DNA of 59,962 bases from Paracoccus rhizosphaerae (GTDB lineage: Bacteria; Pseudomonadota; Alphaproteobacteria; Rhodobacterales; Rhodobacteraceae). The stretch covers positions 1 to 59,962 of the forward strand of contig NZ_JAOTBE010000017.1 in the NCBI RefSeq assembly GCF_026162645.1, read 5' to 3'. Position numbers and translations under genes: made by a program. The stretch's first letter is position 1, and every line of letters begins with the position of its first letter. Under the pieces are notes generated by a model. The model saw nothing but the letters and a program-made list of their open reading frames with translations, had not been told where the DNA came from and ran no database searches. Below are positions 38,526 through 48,557 of the stretch, in pieces.

Positions 38526-38539
38526 CATCACGGGGCGCC

Positions 38540-39598
38540 ATGAGCCTGATCCCGACACTTGCCGAAGCCATCGCCCGCGCCCGCGCCGACCTGCGCATGG
38601 GCCTGCCCGTGGTTCTGGGCGATCATCTGGCCGCCGCGGTCGAGACCCTCTCGCCCGAGCGGCTGGCCGATCTGCGCAAACTGGGGGCGGTGGTCCTGGT
38701 GCTGACCGGGCGGCGCGCCGAGACGCTGAAGGCGCGGGTTTATGACGGGGATCTGGCGCGGGTCGTCCTTCCCGCCGAGGCGGACCTTCGCTGGCTGCGG
38801 GCGCTGGCCGATCCGGCGGGCGACCTGATGACGCCGATGAAGGGACCGCTGGAAACCGCGCGTGGCGGCGACGTCACCGCCCACCGGGCGGCCATCGCGC
38901 TGGCCAAGTCGGCCGAATTGCTGCCGGCAATGCTGCTGGTGCCGGCCCCCGCGCCCGATGGGCTGACCCGCCTGCCGGCCGGGGCCGCGCTGGCGCAGCT
39001 GGCGACCGAGGCGGCGATGGCCCCCGTGGCCGCCGCACGCCTGCCGCTGATGGCGGCCGAGCGGTCGCGCCTGCACATCTTCCGTCCCGACGACGGCGGC
39101 GAGGAGCATTATGCCATCGAGATCGGCGATCCGCCGCGCGACCAGCCGGTCCTGGCGCGGCTGCATTCCGCCTGCTTCACGGGCGACGTGCTCGGCAGCC
39201 TCAAATGCGACTGTGGGCCACAGCTGAACGCCGCGCTGGACGCGATGGGCAAAGAGGGTGCGGGGGTGCTGCTCTATCTGAACCAGGAGGGGCGGGGCAT
39301 CGGCCTGGCCAACAAGATGCGGGCCTATGACCTGCAGAACCAGGGCTTCGACACGGTCGAGGCGAACCACCGCCTGGGCTTTGAGGATGACGAGCGCGAC
39401 TTCCGCATCGGTGCGGCGCTGCTGCGCAGGCTGGGTTTCGCGTCGGTCCGGCTGATGACCAACAACCCCCGGAAGGTTGCGATGATGGAAGGCCATGGCA
39501 TCGCCGTGGCCGAACGCGTGCCGCTGATCGTGGCACGCAACCCGCACAACACCGGCTATCTGGACATCAAGGCGCGCAAGTCGGGGCACCTGTTGTGA
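38540..39598 (+). CDS. ribA: GTP cyclohydrolase II with an N-terminal RibB-like extension
   Basis: RibA opens GTP as the first step of riboflavin synthesis. The C-terminal 200 residues carry the zinc cysteines in [22 protein letters not shown] and the [21 protein letters not shown] motif. The first 150 residues take the place of the RibB domain of RibBA fusions, but the acidic metal-binding signature of RibB is not visible, so this domain is probably inactive. Total length is 352, as expected for such alphaproteobacterial proteins. The stop overlaps the L,D-transpeptidase start. Confidence 0.9.
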   Translation: MSLIPTLAEAIARARADLRMGLPVVLGDHLAAAVETLSPERLADLRKLGAVVLVLTGRRAETLKARVYDGDLARVVLPAEADLRWLRALADPAGDLMTPMKGPLETARGGDVTAHRAAIALAKSAELLPAMLLVPAPAPDGLTRLPAGAALAQLATEAAMAPVAAARLPLMAAERSRLHIFRPDDGGEEHYAIEIGDPPRDQPVLARLHSACFTGDVLGSLKCDCGPQLNAALDAMGKEGAGVLLYLNQEGRGIGLANKMRAYDLQNQGFDTVEANHRLGFEDDERDFRIGAALLRRLGFASVRLMTNNPRKVAMMEGHGIAVAERVPLIVARNPHNTGYLDIKARKSGHLL

Positions 39599-40098
39599 AT
39601 TCCAAAGACATGGTCCTGACGCCGCAGGGGCTGCGCTTTCGCGGCCACCTCTTTCCGTGCAGCATCGGCAAGTCCCGCGTCACGGCGGCCAAGCGCGAGG
39701 GCGACGGGGCGACGCCCGCCGGGGTGCATCGCATCACCGGCCTGTGGTTCCGGCCCGATCGGCTGGCGCGCCCGACGCCCTGGGCGCGCGCGATCGGACC
39801 GGGTGATCTCTGGTGCGACGATCCTGCGCATCCGGCCTATAACCACCATGCCCGCACGCCCTTGGCGGCCAGTCACGAGCGGCTGCGGCGTCCCGACCCG
39901 CTATATGATCTGATCATCACGACCGACTGGAACTGGCCCCGCGCCGTGCCCGGTCGGGGCTCGGCCATCTTCCTGCACCAGTGGCGCAGGCCGCGCTTTG
40001 GGACCGAGGGCTGCATCGCCTTCGCCCGCCCGCATCTGCTGTGGATCGCGCGGCGGGCGCGGCCGGGGACGCGGCTGATCGTGCCCGCCCCGACCTAG
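39595..40098 (+). CDS. L,D-transpeptidase (YkuD) family protein
   Basis: The 167-residue protein has the YkuD catalytic pattern: [18 protein letters not shown] with H128 and nucleophile C140 in TEGC. No signal peptide is visible. The GTG at 39595 overlaps the ribA stop; an ATG follows at 39610. YkuD enzymes cross-link peptidoglycan or attach proteins to it, but lack of a signal leaves its location open. The stop overlaps the convergent YggS gene by 4 bp. Confidence 0.82.
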   Translation: MNSKDMVLTPQGLRFRGHLFPCSIGKSRVTAAKREGDGATPAGVHRITGLWFRPDRLARPTPWARAIGPGDLWCDDPAHPAYNHHARTPLAASHERLRRPDPLYDLIITTDWNWPRAVPGRGSAIFLHQWRRPRFGTEGCIAFARPHLLWIARRARPGTRLIVPAPT

Positions 40099-40757
40099 CC
40101 GGCGGTGCCGTAGTCCCGCGCGCCGAAGATCGCCGATCCGACGCGGACATGGGTCGCCCCCTCGGCGATGGCGGCTTCGAAATCAGCGCTCATCCCCATG
40201 GAGAGGTTGGGCAGCCCGTGATCCTGCGCAAGCTGCCGCAGCAGGCGGAAATGCGGCAGCGGGTCCTGGCCCTCGGGCGGGATGCACATCAGGCCCTGCG
40301 GGGACAGCCCCAGCTCGTGGCATGACGTCAGGAAGCCCGGCAGCTCATCCGTCAAAATGCCAGCCTTCTGCGGCTCGTCGCCGGTGTTCACCTGCACGAA
40401 CAGATCCGGGGTACGGCCCTGTTCGTCGATCTGCTGCGCCAGCTTGCGGGCCAGCGTCATGCGGTCCAGCGTGTGGATCGCATCGAACAGTTGCACCGCC
40501 GGCTTGGCCTTGTTCGACTGCACGGGGCCGATCATGTGGACCTTGACGCCGGGATGGCTGGCACGCCAACCCGGCCACTTGCCTTGCGCCTCTTGCACAT
40601 AATTCTCGCCGAAGTCGGTGTGGCCGGCGGCCAGCACGGCTTCGACCCTGGCGGCGGGTTGAACCTTGCTGACGGCAATCAGCGTAACGCTGCCCGCCGC
40701 ACGGCCTGCCGCCTGTTCTGCCGCGCTGATGCGACGCCTGATGTCATCCAGTCCCAT
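40095..40757 (-). CDS. YggS family pyridoxal-phosphate homeostasis protein
   Basis: The 220-residue protein has PLP-binding lysine K31 in LIAVSKVQPA, then DFGENYVQEAQGKWPG, VHMIGPVQSNKAKPAVQLFD and LSMGMSADFEAAIAEGATHVRVGSAIFG, all hallmarks of the PLPBP/YggS family, which buffers PLP and has no known enzymatic turnover. The ATG at 40757 has AGGTGG upstream; a TTG five codons earlier is less likely. It lies downstream of the porin and its terminator. Confidence 0.94.
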   Translation of the reverse strand: MGLDDIRRRISAAEQAAGRAAGSVTLIAVSKVQPAARVEAVLAAGHTDFGENYVQEAQGKWPGWRASHPGVKVHMIGPVQSNKAKPAVQLFDAIHTLDRMTLARKLAQQIDEQGRTPDLFVQVNTGDEPQKAGILTDELPGFLTSCHELGLSPQGLMCIPPEGQDPLPHFRLLRQLAQDHGLPNLSMGMSADFEAAIAEGATHVRVGSAIFGARDYGTAG

Positions 40758-40770
40758 GCAGCCACCTGAC

Positions 40771-40802
40771 AAAAAGAAAAGAGCGGGCGCAAGGCCCGCT
40801 CT
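40771..40802 (-). terminator. Intrinsic terminator of the porin gene
   Basis: AGAGCGGGC (40780-40788), loop GCAAG and GCCCGCTCT (40794-40802) form a perfect 9-bp stem. On the minus strand it is followed by a T-rich tract (TTTCTTTTTG, 40779-40770). It lies 25 bp past the porin stop and insulates the YggS gene from porin transcription. Confidence 0.9.
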
Positions 40803-40826
40803 CCAGTCTGCTTCCGATCGGATGGA

Positions 40827-41873
40827 TCAGAAGTTGAAGCGAACGCCCATGTCGGCCGTCACACGCTCTTGGTAGTCGCGCTGCAGCGACGCACCCAGAC
40901 GGGCACCGCCCAGGTCATAGTTCACGCCGACGCCGAACGAGTTGTCGGTTTCCTTGGCTGCCCAGTCGCCGCTGTTGTTGGCAACATAGGCTTCGATGTT
41001 GGTCAGGCCATCAGCCAGGGTGTAGTCGCCGTAGAGAGCAACGGTGCTGCCCAGATCATCGACCAGACCGTCGAACTCAGCATCGGTCGAGGACAGGCCC
41101 ACCGGGCTGCCAGCATCGCCGTTGTCGATCCAGTTCAGACCGATGCGTGCGTTCTCGAGCACTGCGTAGCGGGCGCCGACGAAGTAGACGTCGTGGTCGT
41201 CGTTGCCTGCGCCGTTGAGCGCGACGCCGCCCGACAGTTCCAGACGGTCGTTCCAGGTGTAGTCGGCCGAGACGCTGTACTCTTCCTTCACGTCACCAAA
41301 CACCGCGGTATCTTCAACGAGACCAGACTGGTCGGGGTCGACGTACGAAGCGCGAACCGTCAGGTTGTCGACCGAATACTTCACGGCGACGCCAAGGCGA
41401 TCGACGTTCGAGTAGGGCGAGGATTCATAGGCAAAGAAGGCGCCGAGAGCGTTGCCGCCAACCGAACGGTCGTACGAACCCAGTTCCGATGCGTAGAGCA
41501 GGCCAGCCGAGTCGAGCGCGGTGTCGACGTTGCCGACTTCAACGGTCAGGCCGCTGGCAGTCACGAACAGCTTGCCAGCATTGGTCGAGGCGTCATCGCC
41601 GCGGCTGCCGCTGCCCTGGTCCCACTGGAGGCGGAAGCGAGCACCGAAATCGACGCCAGCGTCGGTGGAGGTCGACGCGTCCAGGTTCATCCGCAGGCGC
41701 GAGATGACTTGGCTATCGCTGCCCTCGGAGAGGGTGAGAGGATCAGTGCCGGTCAGGACCGAGTCTTCATAATAGATGACGCCGGTGCGGCCATAACCCG
41801 AGATCGTCACGTCGGCAGCAGCCACGCCGGCGGTCAGCACCAGCGCGGTGGAGGCGATAAGAGCCTTTTTCAT
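40827..41873 (-). CDS. Rhodobacterales-type outer-membrane porin
   Basis: The 348-residue protein has a signal peptide (MKKALIASTALVLTAGVAAA) and then DVTISGYGRTGVIYYEDS, typical of Rhodobacter/Paracoccus trimeric porins. The rest alternates short beta strands with acidic loops and ends in NF (VTADMGVRFNF), the C-terminal phenylalanine needed for outer-membrane assembly. Codon use is markedly less GC-rich than that of its neighbours, as expected for a highly expressed gene. AGAGGG lies upstream of the ATG. The 275-bp divergent space to the DUF3576 gene probably holds both promoters; I see no clear sigma70 boxes. Confidence 0.95.
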   Translation of the reverse strand: MKKALIASTALVLTAGVAAADVTISGYGRTGVIYYEDSVLTGTDPLTLSEGSDSQVISRLRMNLDASTSTDAGVDFGARFRLQWDQGSGSRGDDASTNAGKLFVTASGLTVEVGNVDTALDSAGLLYASELGSYDRSVGGNALGAFFAYESSPYSNVDRLGVAVKYSVDNLTVRASYVDPDQSGLVEDTAVFGDVKEEYSVSADYTWNDRLELSGGVALNGAGNDDHDVYFVGARYAVLENARIGLNWIDNGDAGSPVGLSSTDAEFDGLVDDLGSTVALYGDYTLADGLTNIEAYVANNSGDWAAKETDNSFGVGVNYDLGGARLGASLQRDYQERVTADMGVRFNF

Positions 41874-42148
41874 GTGGTTTTCCCTCTTGTCTCTCTGATG
41901 CCCAAGCCGGCGATCCCGCCCTGGGTATGCCGATTTGTTTCACCGTTTCGAACTCGTGATGCAACGGAATCAGATGAGGGCTGTTTTCTTTGCCTCTTTC
42001 CGTGATGCACTTGGGCCACAGTTTCGCCGTGGGCGCCGCCGCGGCCGTCGCTTGCCGCCGATCCGGCCGCCGCGGGACGCCCAATGCGCTTGTTTCGGTG
42101 CGTGCATTCGCGCTAATGCTGGCGCTGACGGAACTCACGGGGGATGGC

Positions 42149-42613
42149 ATGAACTTTGCACGCGCTGCGCGCCTGACGATCGTCGCGACGCTTTGCGCTG
42201 GCCTGGCGGCTTGCGGTGACGCCGATCCCGGCGCCGACTATTCCCGCACGCGGCCGGATGAAAGCACCACCCGGATTCAGGACGTCCTGCTGCGGTCGGA
42301 AAATCCGAACCGGGCCGTAGGTGTCAACAAGTACCTCTGGAACGCCAGCCTGGACGTGCTGAACTTCCTGCCCGTCCAGACGATTGACCCGTTCACCGGG
42401 GTCATCCAGACCGGCTATGGCACCCCTCCGGGCGGCGGCCGGTCCTATCGCGCGACCATCCAAGTCAGCGACCCCGCACTGGACGCCCGCAGCCTGCGGC
42501 TGTCGCTGCAGGGGCCGGGGGGCGCCGCGGTCGAGCCCGGGACGGTTCGCGCGGTCGAGGATGCGATCCTGACCCGCGCCCGGCAGATGCGCATCCGGGA
42601 CGGCGGTCTCTGA
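42149..42613 (+). CDS. DUF3576 lipoprotein
   Basis: The 154-residue protein has a lipoprotein signal with lipobox GLAAC (C22). The mature part contains VGVNKYLWNASLDVLNFLPVQTIDPFTGVIQTGYG, the conserved core I associate with DUF3576. The function is unknown. GGGGGA lies upstream of the ATG at 42149. Its position just before leuS, lptE and holA is conserved in Rhodobacteraceae as far as I recall, which suggests an envelope role together with LptE. Confidence 0.88.
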   Translation: MNFARAARLTIVATLCAGLAACGDADPGADYSRTRPDESTTRIQDVLLRSENPNRAVGVNKYLWNASLDVLNFLPVQTIDPFTGVIQTGYGTPPGGGRSYRATIQVSDPALDARSLRLSLQGPGGAAVEPGTVRAVEDAILTRARQMRIRDGGL

Positions 42614-42715
42614 TCCCGGCGGCGGGATGGCGCGGCCCCTGGTGGGGCCGGGCACTGGACCCGCCCCGGCAGGGCGTATAAACCCTGCGGGCAACTGACA
42701 TGCCCGAGGTTCCCC

Positions 42716-45253
42716 ATGCCCTATGATCCCGCGACAAGCGAAGCCCACTGGCAGAAGGCCTGGGCCGATGCCGGCAGCTTCACCGCCGTCCGCGACGACC
42801 GCCCGAAGTATTACGTGCTGGAGATGTTCCCCTATCCCTCGGGGCGCATCCACATGGGGCATGTGCGCAACTATACGATGGGCGACGTGGTGGCGCGGTT
42901 CAAGCGCGCGCAGGGCTTCAGCGTGCTGCACCCGATGGGCTGGGACGCCTTCGGCATGCCGGCCGAAAACGCCGCGATGCAGGAGGGCGGCCATCCGCGC
43001 GACTGGACCTATGCCAACATCGCGACCATGCGCGACCAGCTGAAGCCCCTGGGCCTGTCGATCGACTGGAGCCGCGAGTTCGCGACCTGCGACGACGCCT
43101 ATGTGGCGCAGCAGCAGGCGCTGTTCCTGGACATGCTGGACGCGGGCCTGATCACCCGCAAGTCGGCGCAGGTGAACTGGGATCCGGTCGACATGACCGT
43201 TCTGGCCAACGAGCAGGTGATCGACGGCAAGGGATGGCGGTCGGGCGCGACGGTCGAGCGGCGCGAGCTGACGCAGTGGTTCTTCAAGATCAGCGATTAC
43301 AGCGACGAGTTGCTGGAGGCGCTAGATGGCCTCAAGGGCTGGCCCGAGAAGGTGCGCCTGATGCAGGCCAACTGGATTGGCAAGTCGCGGGGCTTGCAGT
43401 TCCGCTTCCAGACGGTCGATGCGCCGGCGGGGCACGACACCATCGAGGTCTATACGACCCGGCCCGACACGCTGATGGGCGCCAGCTTCGTCGCGTTGTC
43501 GCCGGACCATCCGCTGGTCAAGGAACTGGCGGCGACCCGCCCCGAAATCGAGGCCTTCCGCGAGGAATGCCGCCGCATCGGCACCACCGAGGAGGCCATC
43601 GAGACCGCGCCGAAGCTGGGCTTTGACACCGGCCTGACCGTGCGGCACCCGCTGGACGCCGATTGGCATCTGCCGATCTGGATCGCGAACTTCGTGCTGA
43701 TGGACTACGGCACCGGCGCGATCTTCGGCAGCCCCGCGCATGACGAGCGCGACCACGAGTTCGCCGCGAAATATGGGCTGCCGATCCGCGCGACTTTCGG
43801 GCAGCAGGGCATGGATCTGGCCCAGGCCGATGCGCTGGTTGCTGACGCGCCCTTCGTGCCCTCCAAGACCGAAACCGTGACCTATGTCCGCGGCTTCAGC
43901 GGCGCAGCCGACCAGACCGGAGAGGCCGCGGTGGACGCCGCCATCGCCCATGCCGAGGCCGAGGGCTATGGCGAAGGTGTGACCAAGTTCCGCCTGCGCG
44001 ACTGGGGCATCTCGCGGCAGCGCTATTGGGGCTGTCCGATCCCGGTCGTTCATTGCGACAGCTGCGGTACGGTCCCCGAGGCCAAGGCGAACCTGCCCGT
44101 GCTGCTGCCGCAGGACGTGACCTTCGACGTGCCGGGCAACCCGCTGGACCGCCACCCGACCTGGCGTCAGGCTGTCTGTCCGAAATGCGGCGGCGAAGCC
44201 CGGCGCGAGACTGACACGATGGACACCTTTGTGGACAGTTCTTGGTACTATGCCCGCTTCACCTCTCCGTGGGCGGAGACGCCGACGGTGCAGGCGGATG
44301 CGGATTACTGGATGAACGTCGACCAGTATATCGGCGGCATCGAGCATGCGATCCTGCACCTGCTGTATTCGCGCTTCTTCGCCCGGGCGATGGTCAGGAC
44401 AGGTCACCTGCCGGAAAAGGCGAAAGAGCCGTTCGACGCGCTGTTCACGCAGGGCATGGTCACGCACGAGATCTACATGACCCGTGACGAACGCGGGCGC
44501 CCCGTCTATCACCTGCCCGAGGATGTGACGGACGGCAAGCTGGCCGACGGGACAGTGGTGGAGGTCATTCCCTCGGCCAAGATGTCGAAGTCGAAGAAGA
44601 ACGTCGTCGACCCGGTCAACATCGTCGAAAGCTTCGGTGCCGATACCGCGCGCTGGTTCATGCTGTCCGACAGCCCGCCCGAGCGTGACGTCGAGTGGAC
44701 CGCCGCGGGGGCCGAGGCCGCCTACAAGTTCCTGGCGCGCGTCTTCCGCCTGGCCGAGGATGCACCAGAGGGCGGCGACGATCCCGATCTGACCCGTGCC
44801 GCCCATCGCGCCATCGCCGACGTCACCCGAGCCATCGAGGGTTTCGCCTTCAACAAGGCGGTCGCCAAGCTCTATGAGCTGGCAAATGCCGTCGGCCGGT
44901 CGCAGGCCGGTGGCGAGGCACGGCGCGCCGTTCTGCGCATCATGGCGCAGCTGATGGCGCCGATGGTGCCGCATCTGTCCGAGGAAGTCTGGGCGGCCGC
45001 AGGCGGTCGGGGAATGGTCGTCGACGCGGGCTGGCCCGTGGCCGATCCGGCGCTGCTGCAGGACGACAGCGTCATCCTGCCGATCCAGATCAACGGCAAG
45101 CGCCGGGCCGAGATCCAGGTCCCCAAGGACATGCCCAAGGACCAGATCGAAGCGATGGTCATGGCCGACGAAACGGTGCAGCGCTTCCTGGAAGGGGCCG
45201 CGCCCAAGAAGCTGATCGTCGTGCCCGGGCGGATCGTCAATGTGGTCGCCTGA
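42716..45253 (+). CDS. leuS: Leucyl-tRNA synthetase
   Basis: The 845-residue class I synthetase has HMGH at 46-49 ([17 protein letters not shown]) and KMSKS at 622-626, an editing CP1 domain with [22 protein letters not shown], and a zinc-binding segment around [10 protein letters not shown] and [10 protein letters not shown]. The C-terminal anticodon region is complete. The last 14 bp overlap lptE. Confidence 0.98.
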   Translation: MPYDPATSEAHWQKAWADAGSFTAVRDDRPKYYVLEMFPYPSGRIHMGHVRNYTMGDVVARFKRAQGFSVLHPMGWDAFGMPAENAAMQEGGHPRDWTYANIATMRDQLKPLGLSIDWSREFATCDDAYVAQQQALFLDMLDAGLITRKSAQVNWDPVDMTVLANEQVIDGKGWRSGATVERRELTQWFFKISDYSDELLEALDGLKGWPEKVRLMQANWIGKSRGLQFRFQTVDAPAGHDTIEVYTTRPDTLMGASFVALSPDHPLVKELAATRPEIEAFREECRRIGTTEEAIETAPKLGFDTGLTVRHPLDADWHLPIWIANFVLMDYGTGAIFGSPAHDERDHEFAAKYGLPIRATFGQQGMDLAQADALVADAPFVPSKTETVTYVRGFSGAADQTGEAAVDAAIAHAEAEGYGEGVTKFRLRDWGISRQRYWGCPIPVVHCDSCGTVPEAKANLPVLLPQDVTFDVPGNPLDRHPTWRQAVCPKCGGEARRETDTMDTFVDSSWYYARFTSPWAETPTVQADADYWMNVDQYIGGIEHAILHLLYSRFFARAMVRTGHLPEKAKEPFDALFTQGMVTHEIYMTRDERGRPVYHLPEDVTDGKLADGTVVEVIPSAKMSKSKKNVVDPVNIVESFGADTARWFMLSDSPPERDVEWTAAGAEAAYKFLARVFRLAEDAPEGGDDPDLTRAAHRAIADVTRAIEGFAFNKAVAKLYELANAVGRSQAGGEARRAVLRIMAQLMAPMVPHLSEEVWAAAGGRGMVVDAGWPVADPALLQDDSVILPIQINGKRRAEIQVPKDMPKDQIEAMVMADETVQRFLEGAAPKKLIVVPGRIVNVVA

Positions 45254-45725
45254 TCGCCGCGCGGCCCTTCTGGGGCTGCTGGCCCTGGGAGGCTGCGGCC
45301 TCACTCCGGTCTATGGGCCGGGGGGCGGGGGGTCGCGTCTGTGGGGCCGGGTGCGTCCGCGCGACCCTGACACGCCGATCGACTTCATCTTCAACCGCCG
45401 CTTGACCGAGCGTCTGGGCCCCGAGGACAGCGCCCTCTATGACCTCGACTATCGCATCAACGTCGGTGTCGTGCCGCAGGCGATCACCACTGACGAGGTG
45501 ACAACGCGCTATTCGCTGAACGGCACTGCGGACTTCGCGCTGACCGGCCCCGGCGGCGCGGTCGTGACGCAGGGCAGCGTCAGCAGCTTCACCTCCTATT
45601 CGACGACCGGGACGACGATCTCGACGCTGGCGGCCGAGGGTGACGCCCGCGAACGGCTGGCCGTCATGCTGGCTGATCAGGTGGTCACGCGCCTGCTGGC
45701 GGCCGCATCCTCGCTTTCGGGATGA
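45240..45725 (+). CDS. lptE: LPS assembly lipoprotein LptE
   Basis: The 161-residue protein has a lipobox LGGCG (C19) followed by LTPVYGPGG, then a mixed alpha/beta domain with [27 protein letters not shown], as in alphaproteobacterial LptE. It plugs the LptD barrel in the outer membrane. The ATG overlaps the leuS end by 14 bp, and holA begins 8 bp after its stop, an order widely conserved in bacteria. Confidence 0.88.
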   Translation: MWSPDRRAALLGLLALGGCGLTPVYGPGGGGSRLWGRVRPRDPDTPIDFIFNRRLTERLGPEDSALYDLDYRINVGVVPQAITTDEVTTRYSLNGTADFALTGPGGAVVTQGSVSSFTSYSTTGTTISTLAAEGDARERLAVMLADQVVTRLLAAASSLSG

Positions 45726-45732
45726 GGCGCGG

Positions 45733-46761
45733 ATGCTGCTGAAAGGCGGCGAGATTGCGCGTTACCTGTCGCGGCCCGACCCGTCGCGGCCGGCGCTGCT
45801 GATCTATGGCCAGGACGCCATGCGCGTGTCGCTGAAGCGGGCCGAGGCGGTGCGCGCCCTGGTTGGTGAAAAGGCGGACGAGGAGATGCGCCTGACCCGG
45901 ATGCCCGGCGCGGGCCTGAAGAAGGACCCTGCCCAGCTGGTCGATGCCGTGCGAGAGATCGGGTTCTTCCCTGGGCAGCGCGTGGTGCTGGTCGACGACG
46001 CGCCCGACACCGCCGCCGACGCCATCCGCGAGGCGCTGTCGGGATGGCGGCAGGGCGATGCGGTGATCGTGGTGACGGCGGGGTCGCTGTCGAAATCCTC
46101 GGCACTGCGCAAGCTGTTCGAAACACATGGGCAGGCCGTGACGGCCCCCATCTATGACGATCCGCCGGGCGAGGAGGAGATCGCGCGCTGGATGTCCGAC
46201 GCCGGCCTGCGTCAGGTTCCGGCCGATGCGATGCGCGAACTGGCGATCCTGGCGCGGGCGCTGGACCCGGGCGACCTGCGCCAGACGGTCGAGAAGATCG
46301 GGCTTTACAAATATGATGACCCCACCCCCCTGACGGTCGAGGAAATTGCCCTTCTGGCCCCCGCCACCATCGAGGCCGACCTGGACGAGCTGATCCATGT
46401 CGTGGCCGAGCGTCGCGAGGCCGAGTTCGGCCCCCTGATGCGGCGGATCGAACAGCAGGGGCTGGCGCCGGTGACGCTGTGCATCGCCGCGCTGCGACAT
46501 TTCCGGACGCTGCATCTGGCCGCCGCCGACCCGGCGGGGCCGGGCGTGGCGCTGGCGCGGGCCCGGCCGCCGGTCTTCGGTCCGCGTCGGGACCGCATGG
46601 CGCGCCAGGCGCAGGCTTGGGGCATGGGTCCGCTGGAGGAGGCGGTCTCGCAACTTCTGGAAACCGACATGACGCTGCGTTCGACCAGCCGCGCGCCACA
46701 GATGCCCCTGGTCGAACGCACGCTTCTGCGCCTTGCCATGAAGCCGCGGGGGCGGCGGTGA
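45733..46761 (+). CDS. holA: DNA polymerase III subunit delta
   Basis: HolA is the clamp-loader subunit that opens the beta clamp. The 342-residue protein starts MLLKGGEIARYLSRPDPSRPALLIYGQDAMRV, contains the RecQ-like first domain with PGQRVVLVDDAPD, VVTAGSLSKSSALRKLFE and the C-terminal helical collar. The start at 45733 follows GAGGCGCGG. Its stop overlaps the next gene in GTGA. Position after lptE supports the call. Confidence 0.92.
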   Translation: MLLKGGEIARYLSRPDPSRPALLIYGQDAMRVSLKRAEAVRALVGEKADEEMRLTRMPGAGLKKDPAQLVDAVREIGFFPGQRVVLVDDAPDTAADAIREALSGWRQGDAVIVVTAGSLSKSSALRKLFETHGQAVTAPIYDDPPGEEEIARWMSDAGLRQVPADAMRELAILARALDPGDLRQTVEKIGLYKYDDPTPLTVEEIALLAPATIEADLDELIHVVAERREAEFGPLMRRIEQQGLAPVTLCIAALRHFRTLHLAAADPAGPGVALARARPPVFGPRRDRMARQAQAWGMGPLEEAVSQLLETDMTLRSTSRAPQMPLVERTLLRLAMKPRGRR

Positions 46762-47921
46762 CCGAAGCCGTCGATGCGCTGGTGATTGGCGCGGGCCCTA
46801 CGGGCCTGATGGCGGCCGAGGCGCTGATGGCGCCCGGCAGGACGGTCGTGGTGGCCGAGGCGATGCCCACGCCGGCGCGCAAGTTCCTGATGGCGGGCAA
46901 GTCCGGTTTGAACCTGACCCGCGACGAGCCGCTGATCAGCTTCATGACCCGATACGACCGGCCCACGTTGGCGCAGGGACCGCTCGGTCCCGCCGAGGTC
47001 ATGGCCTGGGCTGAGGGGCTGGGCATCGAGCTGTTCACCGGCTCGACCGGTCGGGTGTTTCCGGTGGGCATGAAGGCCTCGCCCCTACTGCGGGAATGGC
47101 TGACGCGGCTGCGGGTGGGCGGCGTCGATCTGCGGACGCGGTGGCGGTGGACGGGGCTGGACCGGTCGTTCCTGTTCAGCACGCCGCAGGGCGCGGTCGA
47201 GTTGGCCCCGCGGGTGACGGTTCTGGCCTTGGGCGGCGCCAGTTGGCCACGCTTGGGATCGGACGCCGCCTGGGTTCCGATCCTTGATCGGGCGGGTGTC
47301 AGGATTGCACCGTTCCGGCCCGCCAACATGGGGTTCCTGATCGCCTGGACGCCGGCAATGTCGCGGTTCTTCGGCCAAGCGGTCAAAGGCGTCGCGATTC
47401 ATGTTGGCACGCATGTCAGCCGTGGCGAATGGGTGATTTCTCGTCACGGGGTCGAGGGTGGCGGCATCTATGCCGTGTCGGCGGCGATGCGGGACGGCGC
47501 CGCCGCCACGATCGACTTGGCGCCGGATCTCTCCCATGCGGCGCTGGCCGGGCGGTTCGGGCAGGGGCGCGGCAAGCTTTCGCTTGGCAATTGGCTGCGG
47601 CGGGTGCTGGGCGACCCGGTGAAGGTCGCGCTGCTGCTGGAATGGGGCGGGCGCCCTGCTAATGCGGCCGAATGGGCGGCGCTGGCCAAGGCCCTGCCGT
47701 TGCGGCACCAAGGTCCGATGGGCCTCGACCGCGCGATTTCGTCGGCCGGGGGCATCGCGGCCGAGGCGCTGACCGAAGCGCTGGAGCTGCGGGCGCTGCC
47801 GGGTGTCTTCGCCGCCGGAGAAATGCTGGACTGGGAGGCGCCGACGGGCGGCTACCTTCTGACGGCCTGCATGGCGACGGGCCTGCGGGCCGGTCAGGCG
47901 GCGGCGCTCGCCCTGGCTTAG
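46758..47921 (+). CDS. TIGR03862-type flavoprotein (HI0933-like)
   Basis: The 387-residue protein has an N-terminal FAD-binding motif DALVIGAGPTGLMAAEALM, then ARKFLMAGKSGLNLTRDEP, a family signature, and the C-terminal GVFAAGEMLDWEAPTGGYLLTACMATG. HI0933-like flavoproteins have no firm function. I chose the GTG at 46758, which overlaps the holA stop and starts six residues before the FAD motif. The stop overlaps the convergent GST gene by 4 bp. Confidence 0.88.
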   Translation: MTEAVDALVIGAGPTGLMAAEALMAPGRTVVVAEAMPTPARKFLMAGKSGLNLTRDEPLISFMTRYDRPTLAQGPLGPAEVMAWAEGLGIELFTGSTGRVFPVGMKASPLLREWLTRLRVGGVDLRTRWRWTGLDRSFLFSTPQGAVELAPRVTVLALGGASWPRLGSDAAWVPILDRAGVRIAPFRPANMGFLIAWTPAMSRFFGQAVKGVAIHVGTHVSRGEWVISRHGVEGGGIYAVSAAMRDGAAATIDLAPDLSHAALAGRFGQGRGKLSLGNWLRRVLGDPVKVALLLEWGGRPANAAEWAALAKALPLRHQGPMGLDRAISSAGGIAAEALTEALELRALPGVFAAGEMLDWEAPTGGYLLTACMATGLRAGQAAALALA

Positions 47922-48505
47922 CCCGCGGCTGCGCGGCGATAGGCGGGACGCTGGCGCATCCGGTCGAGGTATTCGGACAGGCGCGTTTCGACCACCGGGA
48001 ACCTGGCGATCAGCGCCCAGTCCAGGCAGTGCGCCAGGATGATGTCGGGGACGGTCATCACCTCGCCCATCAGGAACGGGCCTTCACCCATGCGGTGGAC
48101 CAGGGTCCTCTGGCTGGCCTCGAATTCCCATCGCAGGGTGTTCTTGATCGCGCTGAGGCGCAGCTCTTCGGGCAGAATGAAGCTGTGGCGGGCGGCTAGC
48201 CACAGGGCCGCGTCGAATTCGTCCAGCAGGAACTGCGTCAGGCTGTCCTGGCGGGCACGGTCGAGCGTGCCTGCGGGGTGCGTCAGCCCGCCGTGGCGGT
48301 CGGCCAGATAGGTCAGGATCGCCGTCGAATCCGTGATCGGCGTGCCGTCGTCGATCAGGACGGGCACCTTGCCGGCCGGGTTGAATTGCGCGACGCCTTC
48401 GCTGCGGGGGTTGGCGGGGATATGCTCGTAGGGCTGGCCCAGCTCCTCCAGCATCCACAGGACGCGGAAGGAACGGGACTTGGCGGTGCCGATGACGCGA
48501 TACAT
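47918..48505 (-). CDS. Glutathione S-transferase family protein
   Basis: The 195-residue protein has a thioredoxin-like N-terminal domain (TAKSRSFRVLWMLEELGQPYEHI, FNPAGKVPVLIDDG, ITDSTAILTYLADRHG) and a helical C-terminal domain with FLMGEVMTVPDIILAHCLDW, matching cytosolic GSTs. An N-terminal Ser is in the usual catalytic position. The substrate is unknown. It follows the SLT lipoprotein gene on the same strand. Confidence 0.9.
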   Translation of the reverse strand: MYRVIGTAKSRSFRVLWMLEELGQPYEHIPANPRSEGVAQFNPAGKVPVLIDDGTPITDSTAILTYLADRHGGLTHPAGTLDRARQDSLTQFLLDEFDAALWLAARHSFILPEELRLSAIKNTLRWEFEASQRTLVHRMGEGPFLMGEVMTVPDIILAHCLDWALIARFPVVETRLSEYLDRMRQRPAYRRAAAG

Positions 48506-48557
48506 GGTGTCCTCCTGACGGCCAGAAGGCCCCAGGCAACGGGGCGCGTCAAGCGCC

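Noticed and set aside
43322..45304. 660-codon open frame opposite leuS
   Set aside because: Antisense shadow; leuS carries complete synthetase motifs.
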